From contig NZ_LDOT01000002.1 in assembly GCF_001029445.1 (NCBI RefSeq), forward strand, positions 124,001 to 188,000: a DNA stretch of 64,000 bases. Reading direction: 5' to 3'. The stretch comes from Photobacterium aquae. GTDB lineage: Bacteria > Pseudomonadota > Gammaproteobacteria > Enterobacterales > Vibrionaceae. Positions 46,759-58,404 of the stretch are shown piece by piece (the first letter of the stretch is position 1; every line of letters starts with the position of its first letter). The notes under the pieces were generated by a model that was not told where the DNA came from, did no database searches, and saw only the letters and a list, made by a program, of their open reading frames with translations. Position numbers and translations under genes: made by a program.

Positions 46759-47067
46759 TTATAGCTCGAAGTCACCGAACGCATCGTTCTCGACCTGACG
46801 CTCGATAAATGCGACAAGATCGTCATGCCCACCAATGTACTGGCCATCAAGGATAATTTGCGGCACCGTACGTACTTGGTTGCCCGTCGCTTGCTCAATG
46901 AAATCAACCATTGTTGTCTTCGCAAGATCAGTACCCAACACCAAAGTGGTGTATTCCGTACCACGCTCGTCCAAAATCGCCTTGGCCTTTACGCAATATG
47001 GGCAATTAGGCTGGGTAATTACAAGGTTCTGGTAGCTTGCCAACTGTTCCATTGTCATATCAGACAT
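46759..47067 (-). CDS. Glutaredoxin (CPYC type)
   Basis: The thioredoxin-fold protein of 102 aa has the dithiol site C22PYC25, the TVP cis-proline loop (RTVPQIILDG) and the GGHDDL glutathione-binding motif. It reduces protein disulfides or glutathionylated proteins with glutathione in the cytoplasm. An N-terminal ~12-residue extension precedes the first strand, and the acidic tail ENDAFGDFEL is a family variation. It is a single gene, convergent with tetR. Confidence 0.93.
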   Translation of the reverse strand: MSDMTMEQLASYQNLVITQPNCPYCVKAKAILDERGTEYTTLVLGTDLAKTTMVDFIEQATGNQVRTVPQIILDGQYIGGHDDLVAFIERQVENDAFGDFEL

Positions 47068-47167
47068 GTTTTCTATCTCATGGTATCAAAATCACTCAGG
47101 CCGCTAAGATATCGGATCGCCCTTATCCCTGACAAGGACTGTCTGTCATAATCGCCCGCAGCCAATC

Positions 47168-48262
47168 CTAGGCGCTGGTAATTTGCACGGGAATGCGACG
47201 CCGGCCAAAGGCATGCGCTATACGCTTAAAATGTCCAGCCAATTGGTAGCCGCAATAATGGCAAGCTCCCTTGGCAGTTAAATGGCACTCCCCAAGCTGG
47301 TACCAGTTGCGCGATAACACCTTGTGACCGCACCCCGGGCAGTAAGTGCTATCTCCCGCTTCATCGAATACATTACCGACATAGGCATAGTGCAGACCGT
47401 TGGCGATGGCAATCTCCCTAGCCTTAATCACTGTCTCCGACGGCGTGCGGGGCTTGTCCAACATTTTGAAATCCGGGTGAAACGCACTGAAATGAATAGG
47501 GATATCTGGGCCAAGTTGGGTATAGATCCAACGTGTCATCGCATCCAGCTCGCGATGGCTATCATTCTCCCCAGGGATCAACAAGGTGGTAATCTCAAAC
47601 CACACCGTCGTCTCATGGCGCAAATAGAGCAAAGTATCGAGCACCGGTGCCAAATGACCACTGCAAACCTTGCGATAAAAACGCTCGGTAAACGCCTTGA
47701 GATCAATATTGGCGGCATCCATATGATGGAAAAACGCGCGCCGGGGCGCATCACACAAATAACCGGCACTAACCGCAACACTTTTTATCCCCTCAGCCCG
47801 ACAGGCGATTGCGGCATCAATGGCGTACTCCATGAATATCACCGGATCATTATAAGTGAAGGCAATACTGTCACAGCCATAACGCTTGGCCGCTGCTGCC
47901 AATTGCTCGGGCATGGCTACCGCTCCCAAGGTATCAATTTCGCGAGATTTGCTAATGTCCCAGTTCTGGCAAAACTTACACCCCAAATTACAACCCGCAG
48001 TTCCAAATGAAAGCACCGATGAACCGGGATAGAAATGATTAAGCGGTTTCTTTTCAATAGGATCGATGCAAAATCCGCTCGATCGTCCGTAACTGGTAAG
48101 CACAATCTCGCCGTCTTTCGCCATACGAATGAAGCAAGCTCCTAATTTCCCGTCCCGTAACTGACAGTGGCGCGGACAGACATCACACTGCACCCGCCCG
48201 TCATCGAGTTGATGCCAGTAGCGAGTGGGATAATACCGAGGAGGCTTTTCCATCATAGTCAC
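47168..48262 (-). CDS. amrS: AmmeMemoRadiSam system radical SAM enzyme AmrS
   Basis: The radical SAM motif is C91NLGC95KFC98QN, preceded by an N-terminal cysteine cluster (C26, C29, C33, C43) in VQCDVCPRHCQL, and followed by a C-terminal zinc-ribbon-like CPGCGH...CHYCGY. This matches the AmrS family of glycyl-radical-activase-like enzymes at its usual length of ~360 aa. It is divergent from amrB and amrA, so all three parts of the AmmeMemoRadiSam system occur together here. The reaction performed is not something I can state. Confidence 0.92.
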   Translation of the reverse strand: MTMMEKPPRYYPTRYWHQLDDGRVQCDVCPRHCQLRDGKLGACFIRMAKDGEIVLTSYGRSSGFCIDPIEKKPLNHFYPGSSVLSFGTAGCNLGCKFCQNWDISKSREIDTLGAVAMPEQLAAAAKRYGCDSIAFTYNDPVIFMEYAIDAAIACRAEGIKSVAVSAGYLCDAPRRAFFHHMDAANIDLKAFTERFYRKVCSGHLAPVLDTLLYLRHETTVWFEITTLLIPGENDSHRELDAMTRWIYTQLGPDIPIHFSAFHPDFKMLDKPRTPSETVIKAREIAIANGLHYAYVGNVFDEAGDSTYCPGCGHKVLSRNWYQLGECHLTAKGACHYCGYQLAGHFKRIAHAFGRRRIPVQITSA

Positions 48263-48346
48263 CTGAGTGAGTATTTATTCCTATAATGAGTATATAAGCT
48301 CGTATTCGGCAAGGCTTGCCGATTACACGACCTCAGGGAAATAGTT

Positions 48347-49141
48347 ATGAACATCCGACCGCCGGCCGTTGCCGGGCGCTTCTACCCCCATTCTCCAGAA
48401 CAACTACAAGGCCAACTCAATCAATGGCTGGATACACCCGTTCCGTCTTGCCGATCTAGCATTCGCGCTATTATTGTCCCCCATGCCGGCTATATATTTT
48501 CCGGCGAGGTAGCGGCTCAAGCCTACCGCGAAATCAAAATGCAGGCTGCGCATATCCGCAAAGTGATCCTCATAGGACCAAGCCACCGCTACTATTTCAA
48601 AGGCTGCGCCGTACCTGATGCTGAATATTTCGCCACTCCGCTAGGCAAGATAAAAATTGACCGACAATCTATTGAAATACTCAGGGAAATGAATGATATT
48701 GAGGTATCAGATCAGGTACATGCTCAGGAACACAGTCTTGAAGTCCAGCTGCCTTTTCTGCAGTCATGCCTGCATGACTTCACCCTGTTACCGCTCTTAA
48801 CCAGTAATGTATCCTCAGGTACTGTCGCCACGCTGCTCGACCAGCTGTGGCGCGATGAAGACTGCCTGCTTGTCATCAGTAGTGATCTCAGCCATTTTCA
48901 CAACTATGACCAAGCCTGCAGCCTCGATAATGCAACCTGTTCGCTTATCGAAAGCTTCGAACCAGTCCTGACCCCCGAACAAGCCTGCGGCTCAACCGGT
49001 ATCAATACATTACTTTTGCTAGCCAAACAGAGGGGATACCAACTTACCCGTAAAACACTAATAAATTCCGGCGATACCCAAGCCGGAGATAAGGAGAGAG
49101 TCGTAGGATATGTCAGTTACCTCGTGTCAGAGCCTCAATAA
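48347..49141 (+). CDS. amrB: AmmeMemoRadiSam system protein B (Memo-like)
   Basis: The protein reads MNIRPPAVAGRFYPHSPEQL, VPHAGYIFSGEVAAQAY, LIGPSHRYYFKGCAV, EHSLEVQLPFLQ and ISSDLSHFHNYDQA, the metal-site His and Asp motifs of the Memo family (related to class III extradiol dioxygenases). Length is 264 aa. It overlaps amrA by 32 bases, showing translational coupling, and is divergent from amrS. Human MEMO1 is the eukaryotic relative. Confidence 0.94.
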   Translation: MNIRPPAVAGRFYPHSPEQLQGQLNQWLDTPVPSCRSSIRAIIVPHAGYIFSGEVAAQAYREIKMQAAHIRKVILIGPSHRYYFKGCAVPDAEYFATPLGKIKIDRQSIEILREMNDIEVSDQVHAQEHSLEVQLPFLQSCLHDFTLLPLLTSNVSSGTVATLLDQLWRDEDCLLVISSDLSHFHNYDQACSLDNATCSLIESFEPVLTPEQACGSTGINTLLLLAKQRGYQLTRKTLINSGDTQAGDKERVVGYVSYLVSEPQ

Positions 49142-49700
49142 AGGCGAATTAACCCAACTACTGGATGTGGCACGTGATGCTATTCATGGCCATTTTTCGT
49201 CAGGCTGCCCTCAGCCTCCACAGCTCGATCTTTATACACGCCGCCTTCTTCAGCCAGGCGCTTGTTTTGTTACCCTTACCGTCAACGGCCAACTGCAAGG
49301 CTGTCTGGGTACGATCATCGCACGCTCACCGTTAGTGATGGAGGTGTACAACCGTGCCCGTGCCAGTGCATACCAAGATCGCCGCTTCATGCCATTGACA
49401 GAAGACCAGTTGGACGACCTGCAAATCGAGGTCTCCGTTCTGTGCCAACCAGAAACCTTAACGGTCAGCTCAGAGCAGGAGCTCATCAATTATCTCGGCA
49501 ATAACAAAGTGGGCCTAATCTTATCTGATGGTCACCAACAGGCACTATTCCTCCCGCAAGTGTGGCAAAGCCTGCCAAAAGCCGAACATTTTGTTCGCCA
49601 ATTAAAACTCAAAGCAGGCTGGAATGCGTCTTACTGGTCGCCGACCATGAAAGTGCAAACCTTCACGGTCAATAGCATCAAGGGCAAGTACTACTTCTAA
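49110..49700 (+). CDS. amrA: AmmeMemoRadiSam system protein A (AMMECR1-like)
   Basis: GACFVTLTVNGQLQGCLGTI (with the conserved GCxG element) and NRARASAYQDRRFMPLTEDQ are AMMECR1-domain hallmarks; the length of 196 aa is a single domain. The start lies inside amrB. AMMECR1 proteins are strongly conserved across life and almost always co-occur with Memo and AmrS in prokaryotes; their biochemical role is poorly defined. Confidence 0.93.
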   Translation: MSVTSCQSLNKGELTQLLDVARDAIHGHFSSGCPQPPQLDLYTRRLLQPGACFVTLTVNGQLQGCLGTIIARSPLVMEVYNRARASAYQDRRFMPLTEDQLDDLQIEVSVLCQPETLTVSSEQELINYLGNNKVGLILSDGHQQALFLPQVWQSLPKAEHFVRQLKLKAGWNASYWSPTMKVQTFTVNSIKGKYYF

Positions 49701-49720
49701 ATCCCATTACCGTTCTCAAA

Positions 49721-49755
49721 AAAAAACGGCAAGCGATACATCGCCTGCCGTTTTT
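49721..49755. terminator. Terminator between amrBA and the convergent monooxygenase gene
   Basis: AAAAACGGCA-A-GCGA pairs with TCGC-C-TGCCGTTTTT around TACA, with long A and T tracts on either side; bidirectional. Confidence 0.93.
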
Positions 49756-49770
49756 ATAGATACCTGTATT

Positions 49771-50061
49771 TCAGCTATTCAATGGCGCCAAATCAACTAT
49801 CTCGATAGGCGCAGCCAGCACATCCGGCAGCATCGCCAACATGGCTTGGGTATAAGGCTGTGCCATATGGGCCTCGAATGCTATCTGATCCTGCCAGTGC
49901 TCAATAGCAATAAAGGTATCCGGATGCTCACCATCTGTATAAAGATGCATTCCACAACTGCCCGGCTCCGACTGTGTTCCCTCAAAATTACGCTGCAATG
50001 CGTCTTTAAACGCTTCTTTCTGCTCTGGCTTCACTGTGAATTTGACAATTTTACTGATCAT
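49771..50061 (-). CDS. Antibiotic biosynthesis monooxygenase (ABM) family protein
   Basis: This 96-aa protein with IVKFTVKPEQKEAFKDALQ, ...PGSCGMHLYTD and IEHWQDQIAFEAHMAQPY is a dimeric ferredoxin-like fold of the ABM/YgiN type. Such proteins include quinol monooxygenases and dehydratase-like enzymes; no specific substrate can be read. The ATG at 50061 is preferred over a TTG at 50067, which has no ribosome-binding site. Confidence 0.82.
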   Translation of the reverse strand: MISKIVKFTVKPEQKEAFKDALQRNFEGTQSEPGSCGMHLYTDGEHPDTFIAIEHWQDQIAFEAHMAQPYTQAMLAMLPDVLAAPIEIVDLAPLNS

Positions 50062-52630
<2,569 letters not shown>

Positions 52631-52692
52631 TTTTGCGGTGATCAACCTACCACCGACTCATCGAGGATTCAGAAAATTCGAGACTTCAGTCT

Positions 52693-52716
52693 GATAGCAC
52701 CCCTCGGGGTGCTATC
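52693..52716 (+). terminator. Hairpin after katG
   Basis: GATAGCACCC / GGGTGCTATC around CTCG, ~60 bases past the katG stop. No T-run follows, so it may be a transcript-end-protecting hairpin rather than a full terminator. Confidence 0.65.
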
Positions 52717-52808
52717 TATCGCTAAGGCCATCGGGCTATCCCCCCTTGCCATCTTCCACCAGCGTTCTATGATACCTTCAGCCTTTGCATTCCATGGAGA
52801 CGCCTGCA

Positions 52809-53462
52809 ATGAACCTGACTGATATTGCACAAACTCGTTATTCCACCAAAGAGTTTGATGCAACCAAAACCATTCCTGCCGAGTTGTTCGAGCAAATAAA
52901 AGCCCTACTGCGTTTTAGCCCGTCCAGTGTCAACTCCCAGCCTTGGCATTTTATTCTGGCTGATAACGACGAAGCCAAACAACGAATCGCCACAGGAACT
53001 CAGGGACTTTTTATCTTCAACACTCCCAAGGTACTCAATGCCTCCCATGTGATCCTGTTCTGCGCCAAAACCGACATCAACGAAGACTACATCCGCCATT
53101 TGCTTGAAACCGAAGAGCAAGATGGCCGCTTCCCGGATCCGGCATTCAAAGAGACGGTCAACAAAGGACGGACGATGTTCGTCAACATGCACCGCTTTGA
53201 TCTCAAAGATGCTCAACATTGGATGGAAAAACAGCTCTATCTCAATATGGGTACGGTACTGCTCGGAGCCGGAGCGCTAGGAATTGATGCAGTGCCGATC
53301 GAAGGGATTGATACCAAGGCTCTTAACCAAGAATTTGGTCTACTTGAAAAAGGTTACAGCGCAGTAGCCCTCGTGGCCTTGGGCTATCGCAAAGAGACGG
53401 ATTTCAACGCCTCCCTGCCCAAGTCCCGCCTGCGTGAAGAAGAGATTTTCACGATTCTCTAA
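52809..53462 (+). CDS. nfsB: Oxygen-insensitive NAD(P)H nitroreductase NfsB
   Basis: Strong match to E. coli NfsB: RYSTKEFDATK, LLRFSPSSVNSQPWHFI, KGRTMFVNMHRFDL, LGAGALGIDAVPIEG and the end DFNASLPKSRL. It is an FMN-dependent flavoprotein that reduces nitroaromatics and quinones with NAD(P)H. GGAGA eight bases before the ATG at 52809 fixes the start; the in-frame codon at 52785 would add eight residues absent from the family. The product is 217 aa. Confidence 0.95.
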   Translation: MNLTDIAQTRYSTKEFDATKTIPAELFEQIKALLRFSPSSVNSQPWHFILADNDEAKQRIATGTQGLFIFNTPKVLNASHVILFCAKTDINEDYIRHLLETEEQDGRFPDPAFKETVNKGRTMFVNMHRFDLKDAQHWMEKQLYLNMGTVLLGAGALGIDAVPIEGIDTKALNQEFGLLEKGYSAVALVALGYRKETDFNASLPKSRLREEEIFTIL

Positions 53463-53470
53463 CCCTAGAA

Positions 53471-53505
53471 ACAGAACAAGGCTACATGATGTAGCCCTGT
53501 TCTGT
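53471..53505. terminator. Hairpin between convergent nfsB and DUF3541-like genes
   Basis: ACAGAACA-A-GGCTAC pairs with GTAGCC-C-TGTTCTGT around ATGAT: 14 bp with one mismatch. No T-run, but its place between two convergent stops suggests termination. Confidence 0.7.
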
Positions 53506-53521
53506 CATTGGTATCGTGCGC

Positions 53522-54667
53522 CTATTGGCTTACCAAACCATATGGCAAGTTATCGAATATTTCAGGATCTTGCTGAATAGTCGGCCCCTCTTTGGCGCCC
53601 CGCCAATCAAGCAGCATCACAGCCAAAACATTACGGTGCTCACCATCGAGTAGATCTGTACTTCCTGTCGTTGATGGCACCAAGCCAGCTTTGCGATCCA
53701 TTGCTTGCTGAATATCCTTGCGAGCCATGCCCACAACAGGATCGTGCTCAAGCCCTGCCAATAAAAAGTTAATGCCCACCTCAGCAACCACATCCTCTTT
53801 CGCTCGGGTCAATATCATATTGATATTTTTACGGTAATAATCGTAAATCCACTGAAAATCAGATTCTTTTACCGGGTGCTGGTAGTACTCCGCCGCAGCA
53901 AAGATAATATGGGTCATCCCATAAATCTTATTCATGAACTGCTGGTCAGTCAGCTCTCCATCCTTACTGTCGGGATATGTTTTACGAAATGCCTCAATAA
54001 AATTATCAACAACATCTTGCTCGCCCAATTGGCGCAACCAATATACTTGGTTTGCCAACTGCGCGGCCCATGCGCGAATCATAGCAGGATTGGTTGCATA
54101 GATATTAAAGTCATAACGGCGTAACACATCGCGCAATTTACTATCTTCTCGATGCTTTAGGCCGTACTCGTTGGCACGAGCCATCGATCCGAGCAAATCC
54201 ACCCCAAGGTAAAAGTACTCAGGGGTAGCCTTGGTTGCCTCATAGCGCAAATCGCTACGAATATCGTCTTTGTGATCGTAGCGAGACAAGCGGTCGGCTG
54301 AATATACTTGTATCTGCGCAGGTGTATAGACTTCAGTTGCGAAATAATTCAGACGGCTGGCAACCCGCGCCATATCAGACCATATCGCTGCATGATATTT
54401 AGGATCGTGTGTTTGACGATACATGCGCAGGCCATAATGGCCCATCTTGAAAGCCGGCAGGGTAAAAAGTTGACTCTCGTATGTATGACGGATAGTTGCC
54501 GCGTCTTGCTGGTAACTCGTAACAGCAACAGCCAAAGATGGCAGTGCTGTTTTTGATGCCGCTTGCGATGACGACTGATCAGGCAATGGCTCTCCCAGTA
54601 ATGGGGCGGACAACAACAAGCTGGCAACCAAAGCGGATGTACCAAAGCCTTTCCAAACCCTTATCAT
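53522..54667 (-). CDS. DUF3541-like exported protein
   Basis: A signal peptide (residues ~1-25, WKGFGTSALVASLLLSAPLL) is followed by a ~350-residue, mostly helical domain with HYGLRMYRQTHDPKYHAAIW, SRYDHKDDIR, MTHIIFAAAEYYQ and GEHRNVLAVMLLDWRGAKEG. I associate this with DUF3541, a family of Vibrio-type periplasmic proteins without known function; this is from memory. No catalytic motif is clear, though the helical-repeat look resembles alpha/alpha-barrel folds. Confidence 0.65.
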   Translation of the reverse strand: MIRVWKGFGTSALVASLLLSAPLLGEPLPDQSSSQAASKTALPSLAVAVTSYQQDAATIRHTYESQLFTLPAFKMGHYGLRMYRQTHDPKYHAAIWSDMARVASRLNYFATEVYTPAQIQVYSADRLSRYDHKDDIRSDLRYEATKATPEYFYLGVDLLGSMARANEYGLKHREDSKLRDVLRRYDFNIYATNPAMIRAWAAQLANQVYWLRQLGEQDVVDNFIEAFRKTYPDSKDGELTDQQFMNKIYGMTHIIFAAAEYYQHPVKESDFQWIYDYYRKNINMILTRAKEDVVAEVGINFLLAGLEHDPVVGMARKDIQQAMDRKAGLVPSTTGSTDLLDGEHRNVLAVMLLDWRGAKEGPTIQQDPEIFDNLPYGLVSQ

Positions 54668-54822
54668 TCCTTACTCCATGTGGTTGGCTATCACATGCTA
54701 GATACGTCAGCGTATTTAGCGATTGCGGGGGTATATCATACTCCTGAATATGCCACCACATTAACAAAAGCAACTATACGCTCAGTCAAATTACAGTAAG
54801 AAAGCCAACCGCCCCAGACTAT

Positions 54823-55443
54823 CTAGCTCTGCGGCCCTCCACCATCAATCCAACGATACGTCAGGTTGATACGAGGTTGCTTATCTTGCAGGGTCTTAGG
54901 AATAGTGTGCTGCCAGTATTGCTGCAAATCCCCCGCCATTACTAACAACGATCCGTGGGTCAACTCAAATTCACGTTTCTGCCTGGAATGTAAATGCCTC
55001 AGCACAAACCGACGCGTTTCCCCCAAGCTAACCGATGCGATGATCGGCTGGTGGCCAAGCTCCGTTTCGTTATCTTGGTGCCATCCCATATAGTCGCTCC
55101 CATCGCGGTATTTATTGACCAATACAGTATTGAAGCGACAGCTCAACAAGCGATACAGCTTGTCCCTTATCTGTTTTAAGCCCGGTGTCCAAGGTGCAGG
55201 TTCCATTCTCAGGCCTGAATAGGTGTATGCCTCCTCGCCGCACCAAGCCTGAAGACGGGGTTGCAGCACCTTGCGACCATACATGAAAATAGCCTTTTGC
55301 TGCCAGTTTAGCTCTACTTCCAATTGGTCGTAGAGCCTATCCGCCTCATCGCGACTCAGAAAATTAGGCAACCAACACAACTGTCCTTGGGGGATACTCT
55401 CCCAAGCATTGCTCTCAATTGTCGGTACGATATTAACGTTCAT
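54823..55443 (-). CDS. alkB: AlkB-like 2-oxoglutarate/Fe(II) dioxygenase
   Basis: The iron site HxD...H is seen in GWHQDNETELG and WQHTIPK, and the 2-oxoglutarate-binding Arg in RINLTYRW; YSGLRMEPAPWTP and VNKYRDGSDYMGWH are typical of AlkB homologues of the ~200-aa ALKBH2/3-like type. It should repair N1-methyladenine/N3-methylcytosine lesions in DNA or RNA by oxidative demethylation. The ATG at 55443 lies eleven bases inside the end of prpC; an upstream in-frame start at 55530 would overlap prpC far more and adds unrelated residues. Translational coupling to prpC is likely. Confidence 0.88.
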   Translation of the reverse strand: MNVNIVPTIESNAWESIPQGQLCWLPNFLSRDEADRLYDQLEVELNWQQKAIFMYGRKVLQPRLQAWCGEEAYTYSGLRMEPAPWTPGLKQIRDKLYRLLSCRFNTVLVNKYRDGSDYMGWHQDNETELGHQPIIASVSLGETRRFVLRHLHSRQKREFELTHGSLLVMAGDLQQYWQHTIPKTLQDKQPRINLTYRWIDGGGPQS

Positions 55444-56614
55444 CAATGGGCAGCCACTCCTGATGTTCAGGCCCGATATAATCGGCACTCGGACGAATAA
55501 TTCGATTATGCTCTCGCTGCTCGAAGACATGGGCCGCCCAACCTGTCAGGCGACTCATCACAAAGATCGGAGTAAACAACTTGGTCGGAATTCCCATGAA
55601 ATGATAGGCAGAAGCATGGAAAAAATCAGCGTTGCAAAACAGGTTCTTCTCCCGCTTCATCACAGCCTCAACCCGTTCTGATATCGCGTAGAGCATGGGG
55701 TCATCAGCCTGCTCGGCCAACTTTGCCGACCAGTTCTTTATAAGCGCATTACGAGGATCTGACTCGCGGTACACTGCATGGCCAAACCCCATGATCTTCT
55801 CCTTGTCGGCCAACATCTTCAATATGCCCGCTTCCGCTTCATCGGGGGTTTGCCATTGTTCAATCATCTCCATTGCCGCCTCATTGGCGCCACCATGCAG
55901 CGGCCCGCGCAGCGTTCCGATCGCCGCACAAACACAAGAGTAGATATCAGAGAGCGTAGAGGCACAGACTCTAGCGGCGAATGTCGAGGCATTGAACTCA
56001 TGCTCGGCATAGAGGATCAAAGAGCAGTGCATCACTTGCTTATGCAGTTCGCAAGGCGGACTGCCCGTGAGCATATGCAGGAAATAACCGCCTATTGTGT
56101 CTTCCTCACAATAAGTTTCAATACGAACGCCATGATGGCTGTATCGGTACCAATAGCAAATAATGGCAGGAAACAAAGCCAGCAGGCGATCGGCTTTGTC
56201 ATATTCCTCGGAGAACCCCTGCTCCTGCTCCAAATTGCCCAGCATAGAACAGGCCGTACGCATCACATCCATAGGATGAGCATCCGCAGGGATTTGCTCC
56301 AGCATCATCTTCAAAGCTAAAGGCAGCCCACGAAACGAAACCAATTTATCTTTGTAGGCTGACAGTTCGGCCTGCGTCGGCAACTTGCCCTTGAGCAACA
56401 GGTAAGCGACTTCTTCAAACTCAGCATGATAGGCAAGATCCGAAATGTCGTAACCTCTATAGGTCAGCCCTGTTCCGGATTTTCCCACCGTACACAGCGC
56501 CGTTGTGCCTGCCGACTGTCCTCGCAAACCCTCCCCACCCAGTGGTTTGGGATTTGAATGATGATCATGTTGAGGGGGATTGAGCTCTGGGGCTGTTATT
56601 TTCATCTCAGGCAT
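55433..56614 (-). CDS. prpC: 2-methylcitrate synthase
   Basis: This 393-aa citrate-synthase fold has GTGLTYRGYDISDLA, GPLHGGANEAAMEM and IMGFGHAVYRESDPRN with the catalytic His residues, and a short N-terminus typical of PrpC rather than hexameric GltA. It condenses propionyl-CoA with oxaloacetate. The other methylcitrate-cycle genes (prpB, acnD, prpF, prpD) are not in this window next to it; instead it overlaps an alkB-like gene. Activity as an additional citrate synthase is possible. Confidence 0.87.
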   Translation of the reverse strand: MPEMKITAPELNPPQHDHHSNPKPLGGEGLRGQSAGTTALCTVGKSGTGLTYRGYDISDLAYHAEFEEVAYLLLKGKLPTQAELSAYKDKLVSFRGLPLALKMMLEQIPADAHPMDVMRTACSMLGNLEQEQGFSEEYDKADRLLALFPAIICYWYRYSHHGVRIETYCEEDTIGGYFLHMLTGSPPCELHKQVMHCSLILYAEHEFNASTFAARVCASTLSDIYSCVCAAIGTLRGPLHGGANEAAMEMIEQWQTPDEAEAGILKMLADKEKIMGFGHAVYRESDPRNALIKNWSAKLAEQADDPMLYAISERVEAVMKREKNLFCNADFFHASAYHFMGIPTKLFTPIFVMSRLTGWAAHVFEQREHNRIIRPSADYIGPEHQEWLPIDER

Positions 56615-56681
56615 CTTGCCTTCTCCATATTGCGTCCTGTTCTACAAGCGTAGGACACAAAAGGCCAGATACCCAAGCACC

Positions 56682-57887
56682 TCAATTCACGGCGATATCA
56701 ACCCATACTAGGCGGTGATCCGATCCCGCCTGCGCACGCTCGCGGCCACGCTCATCGGTAATCAGCATGCGCAGTGGATCCTTCCTGTCTGGCCAAAATA
56801 CACCGCTTCCCACGACATTCAGACTGGCCGAAGGCAACACATAATCTAACCGCAAACCGGCAATATGAGTCCATTCCGATGCTCTGCCTGTCCTCGTCTG
56901 CCACGGGCGTACAAATCGCCCCCCTAGACTTTTGGGGGTCTTACGGCCACTGGCAACCGCACGGTTGATCCTAGAATCCAGCAATAACTGGGAAATGGCC
57001 GATTTCATGCCGTCACCGTCAACCCGGTCAGCATTGAGATCCCCCATCACCACAAAATCAGAGCCCGACTTGAGCCCACCTCGGCATCCCGTATCGTCAT
57101 ACAACCAATCGGCGTCATCAATAATGCCGCGCACCATTCTCAGCTCATCGTGGTTACGACGGGCATTGCGTTTTTCTTCACCATCAAACACCGGAGGGGT
57201 CGGATGACAACCAATCACATGCAAGGTTTTTCCTTGCAACCGGATCGGTACAAGCACATGATTTTTCGATGACAACCTGAGAACTTGACGGGCTTGAGGC
57301 GAAAAATACCCTTCGGGCAACAAATTGTCTGGCATGTCCTGCCATAAAAACTGCTGCCAAGAACGAATACCAGCCGTATCAATCGGATATCGAGAGAGCA
57401 ACACGAAACCAAACTGCCCATGATGAGACCCAAAGCCCTGGGCATCGCCCGGCAGGCTGACCACACCATCACCATCGAGATCATGCTCTACCACCAAACC
57501 GGTATTGGATGGCGGACAATAACGGTATGGATAATCAATCGGCGGCTGACCATGCTGTGAGTTAGCTAAATAGTATTCACAAAAACGGGCAAGAGCACCA
57601 TCATCACCACCCTCGCCAGGGTGGTCAAACTCACACAACATCAAAATATCAGGAGCGGCCTGCTGGATAATGGCTGCCAGCTTAGAAAAACGGGTATTTT
57701 CATCTTTCATTAACTGATGAAAAATAGCGCAAGACTCAGGCTCAGACATAGAAATATTGAACATTGCCAAACGCGCAGTATTACCAGATGGTAATGAAGG
57801 TGAAGTCAAATGAGGTTCCGGACGGCATTCAGAAAAAGGCAAGGTCTTGACCGGTAGAGAAAACAAGCTGCAAGTATACCACATCAC
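56682..57887 (-). CDS. Endonuclease/exonuclease/phosphatase (EEP) family protein
   Basis: Motifs of the EEP fold are seen in order: LAMFNISMSE, ILMLCEFDH (metal Glu), VIGCHPTPP (His), VMGDLNADRVDGDG (Asp-Asn), RLDYVLPS and GSDHRLVWVDI (Asp-His). The enzyme should be a Mg-dependent phosphodiesterase or phosphatase. The first ~35 residues are weakly hydrophobic and cysteine-containing; an internal Met start is possible, so export is unclear. Related proteins occur as secreted nucleases or phosphatases. 401 aa from the ORF start. Confidence 0.82.
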   Translation of the reverse strand: MMWYTCSLFSLPVKTLPFSECRPEPHLTSPSLPSGNTARLAMFNISMSEPESCAIFHQLMKDENTRFSKLAAIIQQAAPDILMLCEFDHPGEGGDDGALARFCEYYLANSQHGQPPIDYPYRYCPPSNTGLVVEHDLDGDGVVSLPGDAQGFGSHHGQFGFVLLSRYPIDTAGIRSWQQFLWQDMPDNLLPEGYFSPQARQVLRLSSKNHVLVPIRLQGKTLHVIGCHPTPPVFDGEEKRNARRNHDELRMVRGIIDDADWLYDDTGCRGGLKSGSDFVVMGDLNADRVDGDGMKSAISQLLLDSRINRAVASGRKTPKSLGGRFVRPWQTRTGRASEWTHIAGLRLDYVLPSASLNVVGSGVFWPDRKDPLRMLITDERGRERAQAGSDHRLVWVDIAVN

Positions 57888-57918
57888 GGGGACTCGCAGC
57901 CTGAATATATACAGCAGG

Positions 57919-58404
57919 CTATTCCATCAACTGATTGAGTGCCTTGCGAATTTGACGTGCATCTGACTCTGCGCGGTGCTTAACAGGGCCTAGTGCGTCC
58001 ATTGTCTGGTGAAAGTGCGCCCGCTCCATTCCGTTTTCCTGTACCAGCCAAGAGCCGATCTCGGTCAACATAAACGATGGCCGCATATGGGCGGCGTGGT
58101 ACAACCGACCAAGCCAAAACAAATCCCACTGGCTATCGCAAAATACCCGCTCAAATTTACCCAATACCGCATTGAGATGCTGGCAGACCTCAACGACTGG
58201 GATACCGTGAGTACACAGTTCCTGTCGGGTGATCTGATGGATTTCATTCTCTGCAAATTCATCCCAATACTGCCAGACATCACTGGCGGTTAGAGGATTA
58301 ATCAACAAGCTGTTTCCGGTTCCATCGGGTAATGAATACCCAACTTCAATAGGATAAGACTGATCAGATAAACCTGATGCTTCAAAATCTAACGTTGCCC
58401 ACAT
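57919..58404 (-). CDS. DEDDh 3'-5' exonuclease family protein
   Basis: The four acidic residues of a DnaQ/RNase T-like exonuclease are visible: LDFEASGL (D, E), FCDSQWDLFWL (D) and KHRAESDARQI (His and D five residues on, the DEDDh type). The product is 161 aa, a single catalytic domain. GGGAGAG four bases before the ATG at 58404 fixes the start; a longer in-frame start at 58470 lacks such a site. Its substrate (DNA or RNA) cannot be told from sequence. Confidence 0.87.
   Translation of the reverse strand: MWATLDFEASGLSDQSYPIEVGYSLPDGTGNSLLINPLTASDVWQYWDEFAENEIHQITRQELCTHGIPVVEVCQHLNAVLGKFERVFCDSQWDLFWLGRLYHAAHMRPSFMLTEIGSWLVQENGMERAHFHQTMDALGPVKHRAESDARQIRKALNQLME

Noticed and set aside
47324-48010. 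Plus-strand ORF of 228 codons inside amrS
   Set aside because: Antisense to a gene with all radical SAM motifs; no recognisable domain.
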